A stretch of DNA of 64,000 nucleotides from an uncultured Bryobacterales bacterium (lineage in GTDB: Bacteria > Acidobacteriota > Terriglobia > Bryobacterales > UBA6623). The notes under the pieces are model-generated. The model saw nothing but the letters and a program-made list of their open reading frames with translations, ran no database searches and was not told where the DNA came from. Positions 27,637 through 35,443 of the stretch are shown here, one piece after another (the stretch's first letter is position 1; the number at the start of each line of letters is the position of its first letter). Made by a program: the position numbers and the translations under genes. The stretch is from contig OX638379.1 of the NCBI GenBank assembly GCA_951813605.1, forward strand, positions 1,622,471-1,686,470. The letters are read 5' to 3'.

Positions 27637-28396
27637 AGCAAGAAGAGAGTTCTAGTATATTTGCAGCGAGCGGCAGTGCGAACGAATTGCCGAGGTTCAG
27701 GATTCCAGCCTGACCGACTTGGACGGGAGGCGGCAAGCCACCCCGGCGGTGTTGCCGCCCTCGCACTCTCGGCGCGAAATGCGCCCTTCGCAAATCCTCG
27801 GCAGTGGCGAAGCTTCACCAGGCTCCTTATTCATGTGCCCCGCCTCGGCGTCGGAGCTGTCGCACTTATGCCCTCACCGCGGCGCTGAATTCGGTGTCCA
27901 TGCACGCAGCAAGACACGCTGGTGATGGGCGTCACGGCGTGCGCGAGAACGCCGGTAATTCCGAGGGTACGGGAGATGGCGCAGGCCGGGAACACCACCC
28001 CGGCTGCTTCCGATGCTGGATGGCCGGGGGTGGCCTCGTTCTCCGCCTCCGACGAGCCGGGCTACAAGCCGGCCAACGTCCCCGTTACCACCCTTGACTC
28101 GCATGCGACCGCACTCCGCCTGCTCAGGCTGGACCACGAGCGGCTGACTTTCTGCCCAAATGGCATCGACCGGTGGCTGAAAGACGTTCACGGACGGGTG
28201 ATCCAGGCGTTGTTCGCGTCAGCTTTAGGCTTCTGGGTTGCAGCTGAACCGCGCGGCGCCGCGCTCTTGCCATTTCCACGCGGATGCAATCGAGGTACCG
28301 TCTCAGCTCCCATTCGGAACTCCTGTCAGAGGTGTACGGCGTGGTGAACTGCGGGCTCGCGCCGTGTGGTGTCTTTCTTGGCCACGCTGATTCACC
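27637..28396. other. Decayed stretch with a DUF1501 remnant
   Basis: 760 bases between abgT and the orphan acyl carrier protein. The middle part (27907-28218) is a rotted DUF1501 C-terminus, listed separately. On either side I see nothing recognisable. Confidence 0.5.
27907..28218 (+). pseudogene. DUF1501 C-terminal remnant with frameshifts
   Basis: Pieces of a DUF1501 C-terminus occur in order but in changing frames. D-T-L-V and R-T-P (from the W-G-G-E-F-G-R-T-P region) come first, then R-E-H-H-P-G-C-F and W-M-A-G-G-G-L in a second frame. From about 28045 the first frame returns with D-E-P-G-Y-K-P, T-L-D-S-H-A-T-A-L-R-L-L and L-D-H-E-R-L-T-F, ending in N-G-I-D-R-W-L-K-D-V-H-G. The ending belongs to the DUF1501 branch that finishes in D-V-H-G-x-V-I, not to the branch of the two intact local copies. 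It is therefore an independent relic rather than a fragment of the nearby duplication. Confidence 0.7.
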
Positions 28397-28627
28397 GTGG
28401 CATCGACACAGAATCGCTTGGCACAACTGGTTCGGGAGCATCTGGCTAGTGACCGAGAACCGGACTTCAACGCAAACTTTGCCGACTCAAACGTCTCCTC
28501 GATGGTGGCAGTCGCGTTCATGAAGGAAGTCAGCAGGGAATTCGGCATGAGGATCCCGTCGCGGGACTTTGCGGCGATTCAGACGCTGGGACAGCTCGCC
28601 GCGTACAGCGATTCGCATTCCGGGTGA
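28397..28627 (+). CDS. Orphan acyl carrier protein-like protein
   Basis: A 76-residue protein of acyl or peptidyl carrier type. The segment D-S-N-V-S-S-M followed by A-V-A-F-M-K-E-V-S-R-E-F-G-M, then I-P and a closing Q-T-L-G-Q-L-A-A-Y, matches the carrier-domain pattern. Aligned on E-F-G, the phosphopantetheine serine falls in V-S-S-M, where the usual preceding Asp is Ser. The start is a GTG without a clear ribosome site. Similar small carriers accompany polyketide, non-ribosomal or acyl-AMP ligase genes, and none is here. The next gene is a broken alpha/beta hydrolase, so this may be the last intact piece of a lost pathway. Confidence 0.55.
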   Translation: MASTQNRLAQLVREHLASDREPDFNANFADSNVSSMVAVAFMKEVSREFGMRIPSRDFAAIQTLGQLAAYSDSHSG

Positions 28628-28835
28628 CCGCCCTGCCATCGAAGAGTTCGTGCGGCCTTGCCTAGCAGCCACTATTCGGATTGGCATGGCGGGCGTTGCA
28701 TGCACCCGACGCTGCGCGTCTCCTCTGTTGCCCGACACGGGTGACTCGAATCTCATTCCAATCGACCGGTCACCGGGTTCGACTGTGGAGGCCCTGCTCT
28801 TCGAGCGGTAATGCTAGGACAAGACTGAAGTTCCG

Positions 28836-29730
28836 ATGTCGCTGGACAGCGTGTGGGCAGTGCCAGAGCCGCTCTCGGCATGTGAGGTCCGCTTCGATGA
28901 ACAGGCCGTAACCACGGTCAGACGACATGGGAACCCCGAGGTTCCGCTCCTCATCTTTAGCCACGGCAATGGGCTCGCAGTTGATCTCTACTGCCCTTTT
29001 TGGTCACTGCTCGCTGGCGATTTCGACCTCTTCGTTTATGACCTGAGGTATCACGGCTGAAATAGCGTCGGACCTTGGCAGGAGCACAATGTGCCAACCT
29101 TGTTTCGCGATCAAGGCCTAATACTTGACGCCATTGACCGTCGCTATGGAGCCAAGCCGAAGGTCGGGATCTTCCACTCCGTTTCCGCTATGATCGCGCT
29201 GCTGTCGCTGTCGTCTTCTTTGGAGTCCCTAATATCTTTCGGTGCCGATAGCTCGTTTTCTGCATTGGTGCTTTTCGATCCTCCCCTTTGCAGGCCGGGA
29301 GTCAATGAGGCGGAGTTTGACGCCGCTACAGGACGCTTGACTGCGCGCTGCCGGAGGCGAGCATACCGGTTTTCGAGGCAAGAGGATTTTGTCGACCTCG
29401 TAACCTACTTGCCAGGATTTGCCTACTTGCTTCCCGGAGTTCCACATCTCTTCGCCAAGACAACAGTTCGGAGATCAAAAGGAAACTCGGGCTGGGAACT
29501 CCGATGCCCACGGGGGTTCGAGGCGCAGATCTATGATTTTGCTAGGATCTATGCCGCCATGATTGATCTCGCCGGTCTCCCGTGCCCTACGAAAGTGATC
29601 GGAAGCGACCCGACAATGCCTGGAACATATCTTCCTTCCCTCGACTTTGCCAATGTCCTACGATTTCATGCCTGAAACAACACACCTCTTGCAACTAGAG
29701 CAGCCCCAGGATTGCACCGAGAAAAGTTAG
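28836..29730 (+). pseudogene. Alpha/beta hydrolase broken by a TGA, a frameshift and an IS insertion
   Basis: Alpha/beta hydrolase-like protein with an oxyanion-type segment F-S-H-G-N-G and a nucleophile elbow seen as F-H-S-V-S-A. The frame from the ATG at 28836 meets TGA at 29058-29060 after D-L-R-Y-H-G. The same frame then continues with N-S-V-G-P-W-Q-E-H-N for another 205 codons, so a TGG tryptophan codon probably became TGA. Near 29655 the reading shifts frame: the end Y-D-F-M-P-E-T-T-H-L-L-Q-L-E-Q-P is in another frame. It is cut off at a TAG (29728-29730) touching the left boundary of the IS1595-family element. The original substrate is unknown. Confidence 0.75.
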
Positions 29731-29753
29731 AGGCTAATAACGTGTTTACCCAA
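29731..29753 (+). repeat. Right inverted repeat of the IS1595-family element
   Basis: AGGCTAATAACGTGTTTACC and the following bases match the reverse complement of 31171-31196 apart from a small gap and a few changes. The repeat lies directly against the TAG that ends the hydrolase remnant. Confidence 0.65.
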
Positions 29754-29777
29754 AACCCATTTACCTGAGACGGATCT

Positions 29778-29942
29778 CTAACGCTTGCGGTTCGATGTCT
29801 TCAGGAAGTCCCAGGTCTTCTTGGGAGGCCCTGCCGTGATTGCCCGAGCGATGTTCTCGGGCGTGTCCGGAATGGGCCGCGGCATCTTGTACTTCACCGG
29901 TCGCCCACGCTTGCGCTTGCCTATTCCTCGATTCTTGAGCAT
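29778..29942 (-). CDS. 54-residue basic accessory protein of the IS1595-family element
   Basis: A 54-residue frame near the right end of the element, running the same way as the transposase. It starts M-L-K-N-R-G-I-G-K-R-K-R-G-R-P and contains P-I-P-D-T-P-E-N-I-A-R-A-I and then G-P-P-K-K-T-W-D-F-L. I recall this pattern (P-E-P-I-P-D-T-P-E-N-I-A) as a small conserved protein found beside IS1595/ISXO2-type transposases. The lysine/arginine-rich start with an R-G-R-P AT-hook-like motif suggests DNA binding. No stop or shift interrupts it, unlike the transposase. Its role is unknown. Confidence 0.6.
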   Translation of the reverse strand: MLKNRGIGKRKRGRPVKYKMPRPIPDTPENIARAITAGPPKKTWDFLKTSNRKR

Positions 29943-30152
29943 GTGCCTGATCGCTTACGATTGTAGCCCCTGCACACGCAGCTTGACCACAGACGGGGCC
30001 TGATCCATCCTTCCCCGCGTGGGATTGCACGCATTGCATCGCAGCTGAAGCCTGTCCCGGTGATCGAGACCAAGTCTACGGAGTCCGTGTCGATCCCCCC
30101 ATCACAGCGAGGTCGTTTCCGGGGAACGGGGAGTAGTTGCTAACAGTCCAGC

Positions 30153-31122
30153 TCAGGCCGCAATGTCGCGAGCGCCGGAAGACAGTCCGTTGCCCTGGAT
30201 CAGGCTCTTGTAGACGAGTCGCTTGCCGGTCAGGGTGGCAGCCACGGCGAACATCTGCTGGATCGTCTCCAGGGCGCGCAAATTGTGCCGTCCGGCGAAC
30301 TCCTTCACATAGCGGTCAAGGTGCTTGCAGCTCATCTTGCGGAACGTGCCGCAGTAGCCGCGTCTCAGCATCGACCAGAACGACTCCACGCCGTGGACGT
30401 GAGCCTGGCCCCTCACGTACTCGCCCGCACTGTGATTGACGGACTCGTGCTGTGGCAGGCTGCCGTTCACGCTGCCTTCGTCCGTGCACACCGGGGCGTC
30501 CGGCTCGGACGTGTCCGCGAGGATTCCCCCGACCGTGACCTTGCTCACGCTCTCGACCGGCGTGGCTGCAATCCGGTTCGGACTCCGGTCTTTCACTCCG
30601 CCCGCAGCTGCCTTGCCGACCGCTCTACGCCCAGCCGTCAACTGCTTCGACTCGTGCTTGCTCTTCTCCTGGCCGCCGAGGCAGACCCCGTCCATTTCCG
30701 CCGGGCCGGAGAACCGCTCACCGCGTGCGCCATGTCTCGCGGATGCGATGCGCGAGGAACCAAGCGGTCTTCTGGGTCACGCCCAGGTCCCGGTGGATCT
30801 TCGTGCTGGAGGTTCCTTTGAGCGCGGTCGAGAAAAGGTACAGGGCCATCGCCCAAGTCTGCAGGTCGAGCTTGGAGTTGTGCATGAGCGTCCCCGTCTT
30901 GACCGAAAAATCCTTGCGGCAGTCCCGGCAGCGGTACGGCTGCGGCTTGCGTGTTGGCCGCTCCTGCACGTTCCGCGACTCGCATTCCGGACAGCGCGCA
31001 CCCGTTGGCCAACGGTTCTTGACGAACCATTCCTCAGCTGCGGCATCGTCTGGAAACATCCGCGTGATGTCAACCGGCGAAAGTCCTTTGCGCTCATGGC
31101 ATCCGGGTGCCTTGCGTGCCAT
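30153..31122 (-). pseudogene. IS1595-family transposase, frameshifted
   Basis: The N-terminal part (31122 to 30718) has a zinc ribbon, C-P-E-C at the front and C-R-D-C behind, typical of IS1595-family transposases, and ends at R-E-T-W-R-T-R. The catalytic part (to 30153) is in another frame: G-P-A-E-M-D-G-V holds the first Asp, V-C-T-D-E the second, and V-N-H-S-A-G-E-Y-V-R-G and V-E-S-F-W-S-M-L-R-R-G-Y the third site. The join is near 30708, where one base seems to be missing, since R-T-R is followed in the other frame by G-E-R-F-S-G-P. The usual V-D-E-T is M-D-G-V, a further sign of damage. No slippery run is present, so programmed frameshifting is unlikely. Confidence 0.8.
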
Positions 31123-31134
31123 CTTTATGTACTC

Positions 31135-31163
31135 AATTTACCCTCAATCCGGACGCGCGGCAA
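31135..31163 (-). promoter_or_regulatory. Promoter of the IS1595-family transposase
   Basis: Reading leftward, TTGCCG (31163-31158) and TAAATT (31140-31135) are spaced by 17 bases and lie just before the transposase ATG at 31122. The same elements, slightly closer to consensus, occur in the solo end at 8651-8679. Confidence 0.5.
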
Positions 31164-31170
31164 GCGGGTC

Positions 31171-31196
31171 TTGGGTAAACACGCCTATAAGCCCCT
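31171..31196 (-). repeat. Left inverted repeat of the IS1595-family element
   Basis: Reverse complement begins AGGGGCTTATAGGCGTGTTT and pairs with the right repeat at 29731-29753. It also aligns with the solo end at 8619-8645. Confidence 0.65.
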
Positions 31197-31376
31197 AAGA
31201 AATGCTCCAGCGGCATAGGATAACCAGCGGTCGGGCCTGGCACTGGATGCCCACGAGATCGTTTGCGATTCGTACGCCAGGAAGTCCGGCTTCAGGCTTC
31301 GCGTGAGTGGAGAACAACCAGCATCAGACCCGTGCTCCAGTTCGTAGCGGCCGTCTCAACGTTGGCGCTGCGAGTC

Positions 31377-32405
31377 TTACCACTCGATGAGAGGCTTGAT
31401 GACTCCTTCCCTGTACTCCGCCATCATCTCGAACGCTTCTTGACCGCGCTCGAGGGGAAACCGGTGGCTCATGATGTCGCCGGAATCGATGACTCCGCGC
31501 TCAAGCATTTCCAGCGCGTGATGGTCGTTGCCGTTCGAGCGCTTCTGCACGTGAATCCGGGCTTCTCGATCCAAAGCAGGCCAAAAATTGACCGGAATCT
31601 CTGGCTGAGACGGAATGCCAACAAGCACCATCCGGCCGCCGGGCCGCAGGCACGCAATCGAATGGTTGATCGATTCGGCCTTGCCGGCCCCGTCGATCAC
31701 CACATGGGCACCACAGCCCGTCAGATCCATCACGGCACCAACGGGGGACTCTTTGTTAACGTTGACGGACGCGGTCGCTCCGAGTTTTCTCGCTCTCCGG
31801 AGGCGGTGTTCCACCTTGTCGGCGGCCACAATCACGGACGCCCCCGCTAGCCTGGCCACAGCGACAGCAATCAGGCCAATCGGCCCGGTCCCGATGACCG
31901 CTACTGTCTCTCCCATCCGGAGTTCAGCCAATTCGAAGGAATGCAAGAGCACCGAGAGAGGCTCGATGAATGCAGCGTCAGCGAAGGACATCGAATCGGG
32001 CACCTGGAGCAGGTTGCGCCGGGGCATCACGGCATACTCCCGCAACGAGCCGGGAAAGTCCTTGCCCATAAACACGTTATCCAGCGCCAAGTTCTGGCGG
32101 CCGGACCGCGTGAATTCGCATTCCGACCGAATCACGAACGGTTCCACTGCTACCTTCGTGCCGGACGGAAGGTCCGTGACGCCAAGACCCGAGTCGACTA
32201 CCTCCCCGGCGGGCTCGTGCCCCAACACCGAAGGGTAGACAGCGTCCAAGCCGGCGATCGAGCCTTCGCTGAACGCATGCATGTCGCTGCCGCAAACACC
32301 CGATGCCCGTAGCCGGACCAAAACTTCGCCCGGCCCCGGGTCCGGCGGGTCGGGCAATGTGCCCATCGCTAGACGACTGGGTGCAACCAATTGGAGTGCA
32401 TACAT
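31377..32405 (-). CDS. Medium-chain alcohol/polyol dehydrogenase lacking the structural zinc site
   Basis: Medium-chain dehydrogenase of the threonine/sorbitol dehydrogenase type. The catalytic zinc ligands are visible in G-V-C-G-S-D and G-H-E-P-A-G-E-V, and the Rossmann motif in I-G-T-G-P-I-G-L-I. The structural zinc loop, normally four cysteines, reads R-S-E-C-E-F-T-R-S-G-R-Q-N-L-A and keeps one cysteine only. The start at 32405 gives M-Y-A-L-Q-L-V-A-P, the usual beginning of the family; the frame is open ten codons further. DUF368 lies 66 bases upstream on the same strand. The substrate is probably a sugar, polyol or amino acid alcohol and cannot be fixed from sequence. Confidence 0.8.
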   Translation of the reverse strand: MYALQLVAPSRLAMGTLPDPPDPGPGEVLVRLRASGVCGSDMHAFSEGSIAGLDAVYPSVLGHEPAGEVVDSGLGVTDLPSGTKVAVEPFVIRSECEFTRSGRQNLALDNVFMGKDFPGSLREYAVMPRRNLLQVPDSMSFADAAFIEPLSVLLHSFELAELRMGETVAVIGTGPIGLIAVAVARLAGASVIVAADKVEHRLRRARKLGATASVNVNKESPVGAVMDLTGCGAHVVIDGAGKAESINHSIACLRPGGRMVLVGIPSQPEIPVNFWPALDREARIHVQKRSNGNDHHALEMLERGVIDSGDIMSHRFPLERGQEAFEMMAEYREGVIKPLIEW

Positions 32406-32471
32406 GGCTTGGGACACCGTCCGAATCCGGACCAAAGCGGGCAGACGATGAAATCCATCATAGTCAAGCCT

Positions 32472-33383
32472 CTAGGCAGTGCCGTCTCCGTCGCCGAGAC
32501 GCGCGATGGCGCTCGTGACGATTAAGCCGGTAATCGAAAGGCAGAGGGCTGCCATTCCTTGGCCGAGCGATGGCAAGACGAGTCCGGATTGCTCGCTAGA
32601 GAATGGCCAGAGGCCGAAGACGGCACCCGTGAGCAACCCTAGCAAGAAACCGAGAATCAGCGATCTCTGCCTTCGCAACAGCAACTGAACCAGGCTGCTC
32701 ACGCCGACCACAGCCAGTACACCGCCTCCCGCGAACGGTGCAAGCACCTGAGCTGACTCAAGAAGCGCCGACCATTGCCTGCCATCGAATTCCAAGACTG
32801 CGGTCTTGAGAGCGTCGACCGCGCCCAGGATCGGAACATACTGGCCGCTGAGCACCAGCAAGTAGCCTCCGGAGAGTCCGGGCAGCAGCATTGCGGCGAA
32901 CGCACCAAGCCCGGCAAGAAAAAGGACCGGAGTCGAAGATGAGGCTGAATCGGCGGGGCCAGGAGGAACGGTCGCCGTTGCGAAGATCAAAGCAAGACCG
33001 GCCACGATGCCGATGCAGCTCTTTGGGTCCAGCTTTCCCATTAGCCTCCACAAGACGGGAACCCCGCCCAGGGTCGCGCCCAAGAAGATGCTGTACATCA
33101 CCCAGCGGTGGTCTACCACAAGATCCCGGACTGTGCCTGCTAAGACCAGAATAAGGACCGCAGCGGATGCAGCCACTGACGCCAGAAGAGCGACTGCATT
33201 CCGGTCTGGCCGCAAGGTAGTCAATCTTGCAAGTGCGTCGATGCATTGCGGATATACCCCAGCGGCAAGAAGCATCGTGCCGCCGGAAATCCCGGGGACC
33301 AGGTTAGCTAGGCCCATCAACGCGCCGCCGGCGAGTCCGCGAGCCAGGCTCGCCGAGCGCTGAGGTCGGGTCTCGCTAGCCAT
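32472..33383 (-). CDS. DUF368 membrane protein, polyprenyl-phosphate transporter (PopT) family
   Basis: Membrane protein of 303 residues. The two family signatures, N-L-V-P-G-I-S-G-G-T near residue 27 and L-L-P-G-L-S-G-G-Y-L near residue 166, form the internal repeat expected of DUF368. About eight hydrophobic segments are visible. Members of this family (PopT) have been shown to recycle undecaprenyl phosphate across the inner membrane for cell-wall and surface-polymer synthesis. No envelope-synthesis gene is adjacent. Start taken at the first ATG, which leads directly into the basic N-terminus. Confidence 0.85.
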   Translation of the reverse strand: MASETRPQRSASLARGLAGGALMGLANLVPGISGGTMLLAAGVYPQCIDALARLTTLRPDRNAVALLASVAASAAVLILVLAGTVRDLVVDHRWVMYSIFLGATLGGVPVLWRLMGKLDPKSCIGIVAGLALIFATATVPPGPADSASSSTPVLFLAGLGAFAAMLLPGLSGGYLLVLSGQYVPILGAVDALKTAVLEFDGRQWSALLESAQVLAPFAGGGVLAVVGVSSLVQLLLRRQRSLILGFLLGLLTGAVFGLWPFSSEQSGLVLPSLGQGMAALCLSITGLIVTSAIARLGDGDGTA

Positions 33384-33471
33384 TGTGAATTGCGTGCAAA
33401 CCTGGGTGCGAGAAGGCTTAGGAAGGCAATGATCGATGGTCGGTAGTCGGCGGATCCTCTGTCGTGCGCAC

Positions 33472-34035
33472 TTATCGCCCAGGACCTGTGTGCAACCCGC
33501 CGGGGGCTGCCGAGGGAGGTGCCGCCTGCGTGACCGCCGGCTTCGGCGGAGCCGGATTGGGCTTGTAGAAAGTGACGAGGAAGCCGCCCATCGCGGCGAT
33601 CGCGATGCCGGCGAAGAACTGCCATCGCACGCCGCCCAGGCCTCCTGCGGGCGGATGCAGCGTCATCGATGCGACGGCATTCACGATAGGTGCCCCGGCG
33701 AATACGATTGACATCACGGCGGCCGGAGTGCCCTTCGCGCCGAAGGCGAGCAGGATGCCGAAGGCCCCCACAGCGCCCAGCATCCCGGCGATCAGCGATA
33801 TGGTCATGCCACGAGCGGGAAAGCTCCATTCGGCGCCGGAAAACAGCATCAAGGCGAGCGGGGCTAGCACCGCAACGAGAAAGTAGGCGACACCGACAAA
33901 AAGATACGCCTTGTAGCGTCCGTGAATGGGATCGGCCATTCCTAATTGGCCGCTGTGGAGAAAGTTGCCGTACAGACCCCAGCATGTGACCGTCAGCAAC
34001 GCGTAAATGAGCCAGCCCAGGCCCCCTTGGTTCAT
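33472..34035 (-). CDS. Half-size EamA/DMT-like membrane protein
   Basis: A 187-residue protein with about five hydrophobic segments, beginning G-W-L-I-Y-A-L-L-T-V-T-C-W-G-L-Y-G-N. The G-A-F-G-I-L-L-A-F and later segments look like one EamA half of the drug/metabolite transporter superfamily, so it would have to work as a dimer. The C-terminal tail is proline- and alanine-rich and probably disordered. Proteins of this size and N-terminus are common in Acidobacteria and Planctomycetes. The substrate is unknown. A Gfo/Idh gene ends 69 bases to the right on the same strand. Confidence 0.6.
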   Translation of the reverse strand: MNQGGLGWLIYALLTVTCWGLYGNFLHSGQLGMADPIHGRYKAYLFVGVAYFLVAVLAPLALMLFSGAEWSFPARGMTISLIAGMLGAVGAFGILLAFGAKGTPAAVMSIVFAGAPIVNAVASMTLHPPAGGLGGVRWQFFAGIAIAAMGGFLVTFYKPNPAPPKPAVTQAAPPSAAPGGLHTGPGR

Positions 34036-34104
34036 CGTTTTGCTCCTTCGGACGGGTAAATGTCCCCGTGGTCCCCTAGCTTATTCGCAAAGGCCTGGTC
34101 AATC

Positions 34105-35391
34105 CTACGCTTGACGGTGATTTTCGAAGTCCCAGCGCATGATCGCCCCGGACTCCGCCGAGAGGTTGACCAAGTGCGCGCATGAGGCTGCGTGGTGGCC
34201 CACCCATGCGTCTTCGATCGGGGCCTTGCGGTCTCGCACGGACGAGAAGAAGTCTTGGAAATGCGCGACGGTCGAGGCAGGTCCGCTGTCGCTGTAAACT
34301 TCCTCTTTCGGCGGCGCTGGTCGTCTCAGTTCGGATCTGCCTTTCGGTGTGCGGTAGAATTCCGCCTCGAGCCTCGACGGCCATGCGCTCACGATCCAAG
34401 CATTGTTGTCGTAGCCGGACTCCGGATGGAAGATGAGTTCTCGACCAGCCATTTGGGCCGCGCCTTCCGTTCCCAGGACTTCGAACAAATAGCCGCCGTC
34501 TGCCCGGCTGTTAAAAGTGGAGCTGAGGTTGACCGTGAATCCCTCGCGGTAACGCAGCAGCGCGTTCAATGTGTCGGGGACCTCCCGGCTCTGGGTCCAG
34601 CGGTACAAGTCCCCCATTGCCAGGACCTCGGCTGGCATCGTCACACCCATGACGAAGTGGATCGTCGTGCAGAGATGCACGAACAGATCGGTCGCGATGC
34701 CTCCAGAGTATTCCTTGTAGCAGCGCCAGCGGAAGAAGCGTTCCAAGTCGAAGTCGCGCTTTGGCGCCGGGCCGAGAAATGCCTCCCAGTTGACTGTCTT
34801 AGTCGAAGCGTCGGGCGGGATCGGGTAGATCCAGGAACCCCCCGGGCTGTTGCGGTTGTAAGCGGCACGGATCATCGTGACTTGGCCGAGCTTTCCGGAT
34901 TGCACCCAGTCTCGCAGCGTTCTCGCGCTTTCGCTGCTGATCGTTTGGCTGCCGACTTGAAGTATCTTTCCGGTCTTCTCAGCGGCCGCAGCGATTTCCA
35001 AGCCTTCATCGATGCTGAATGTCAGCGGCTTCTCGCAATAAACATCCTTGCCTGCGTGCAAGGCTTCCAAGACCATTTGCTTGTGCCAGTGGTCGGGCGT
35101 GCCGATCGTCACAGCGTCGATCGACGGATCGGACAGGATTCGCTCGTAGCTGCCGTAGTCCTTCGCCCGCGACCCTGTTCGCTCGATAGCGCGCTCGACA
35201 CGTCCCGCGTAGGCGTCGCAGACACCGACGATTTCCGTGCCCGGCACCTTCTTGATTGCTTCGAGCAGTTCGTGAGAGCGCGAGCCGACCGCGATCATTC
35301 CGACGGTGATGCGATCGCTGGGAGCGACGCTCTGGGCTTGAGCAAGCGCCCCGGCTCCGCCGCCGAGGAACACCCTCCGAGTCAGTGACAT
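34105..35391 (-). CDS. Exported Gfo/Idh/MocA oxidoreductase, second type
   Basis: NAD(P)-dependent oxidoreductase of the Gfo/Idh/MocA family. The ATG at 35391 is preferred to the upstream TTG because GGAGAG lies six bases before it and the product then begins M-S-L-T-R-R-V-F-L-G-G, a twin-arginine signal. The Rossmann strand I-T-V-G-M-I-A-V-G-S-R-S replaces the usual G-x-G-x-x-G by a variant. E-K-P follows near residue 120 and W-H-K is nearby. The length is 428 residues. It shares fold and E-K-P context (V-Y-C-E-K-P-L) with the protein at 7119-8381 but differs widely, so the two probably act on different sugars. Confidence 0.85.
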   Translation of the reverse strand: MSLTRRVFLGGGAGALAQAQSVAPSDRITVGMIAVGSRSHELLEAIKKVPGTEIVGVCDAYAGRVERAIERTGSRAKDYGSYERILSDPSIDAVTIGTPDHWHKQMVLEALHAGKDVYCEKPLTFSIDEGLEIAAAAEKTGKILQVGSQTISSESARTLRDWVQSGKLGQVTMIRAAYNRNSPGGSWIYPIPPDASTKTVNWEAFLGPAPKRDFDLERFFRWRCYKEYSGGIATDLFVHLCTTIHFVMGVTMPAEVLAMGDLYRWTQSREVPDTLNALLRYREGFTVNLSSTFNSRADGGYLFEVLGTEGAAQMAGRELIFHPESGYDNNAWIVSAWPSRLEAEFYRTPKGRSELRRPAPPKEEVYSDSGPASTVAHFQDFFSSVRDRKAPIEDAWVGHHAASCAHLVNLSAESGAIMRWDFENHRQA

Positions 35392-35443
35392 GTGTCTCTC
35401 CAAGCTCTCCGTGTCGCGTGACCCTCGATTGCCACAGCGCCTG

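Larger units (their letters stand above)
29731..31196 (-). mobile_element. IS1595-family insertion sequence, two ORFs, transposase frameshifted
   Basis: An element of about 1466 bases bounded by imperfect inverted repeats. The left end (plus-strand 31171-31196, read in reverse) and the right end (29731-29753) share GTGTTTACCCAA preceded by GGCTTATAGGC or GGCTAATAAC. It contains a promoter, a frameshifted IS1595-type transposase and a 54-residue second ORF. I see no clear 8-base target duplication. It truncates the alpha/beta hydrolase gene. A second left end of the same element is at 8619-8707, showing the family was active more than once in this chromosome. Confidence 0.8.

Noticed and set aside
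29058..29060. TGA as a recoded sense codon (selenocysteine or tryptophan) in the hydrolase
   Set aside because: Other genes in the window use TGA as the stop. No SECIS-like hairpin was noticed, and the same gene has a frameshift and an IS truncation, so a dead gene is more likely.
30690..30725. Programmed ribosomal frameshift in the IS1595-family transposase
   Set aside because: There is no slippery homopolymer at the junction, and the conserved catalytic segment is also changed, so ordinary decay is simpler.
31231..31350. Short protein-like frame after the IS1595 element (G-L-A-L-D-A-H-E-I-V)
   Set aside because: It has no start, no ribosome site and no family I recognise; too short to support.
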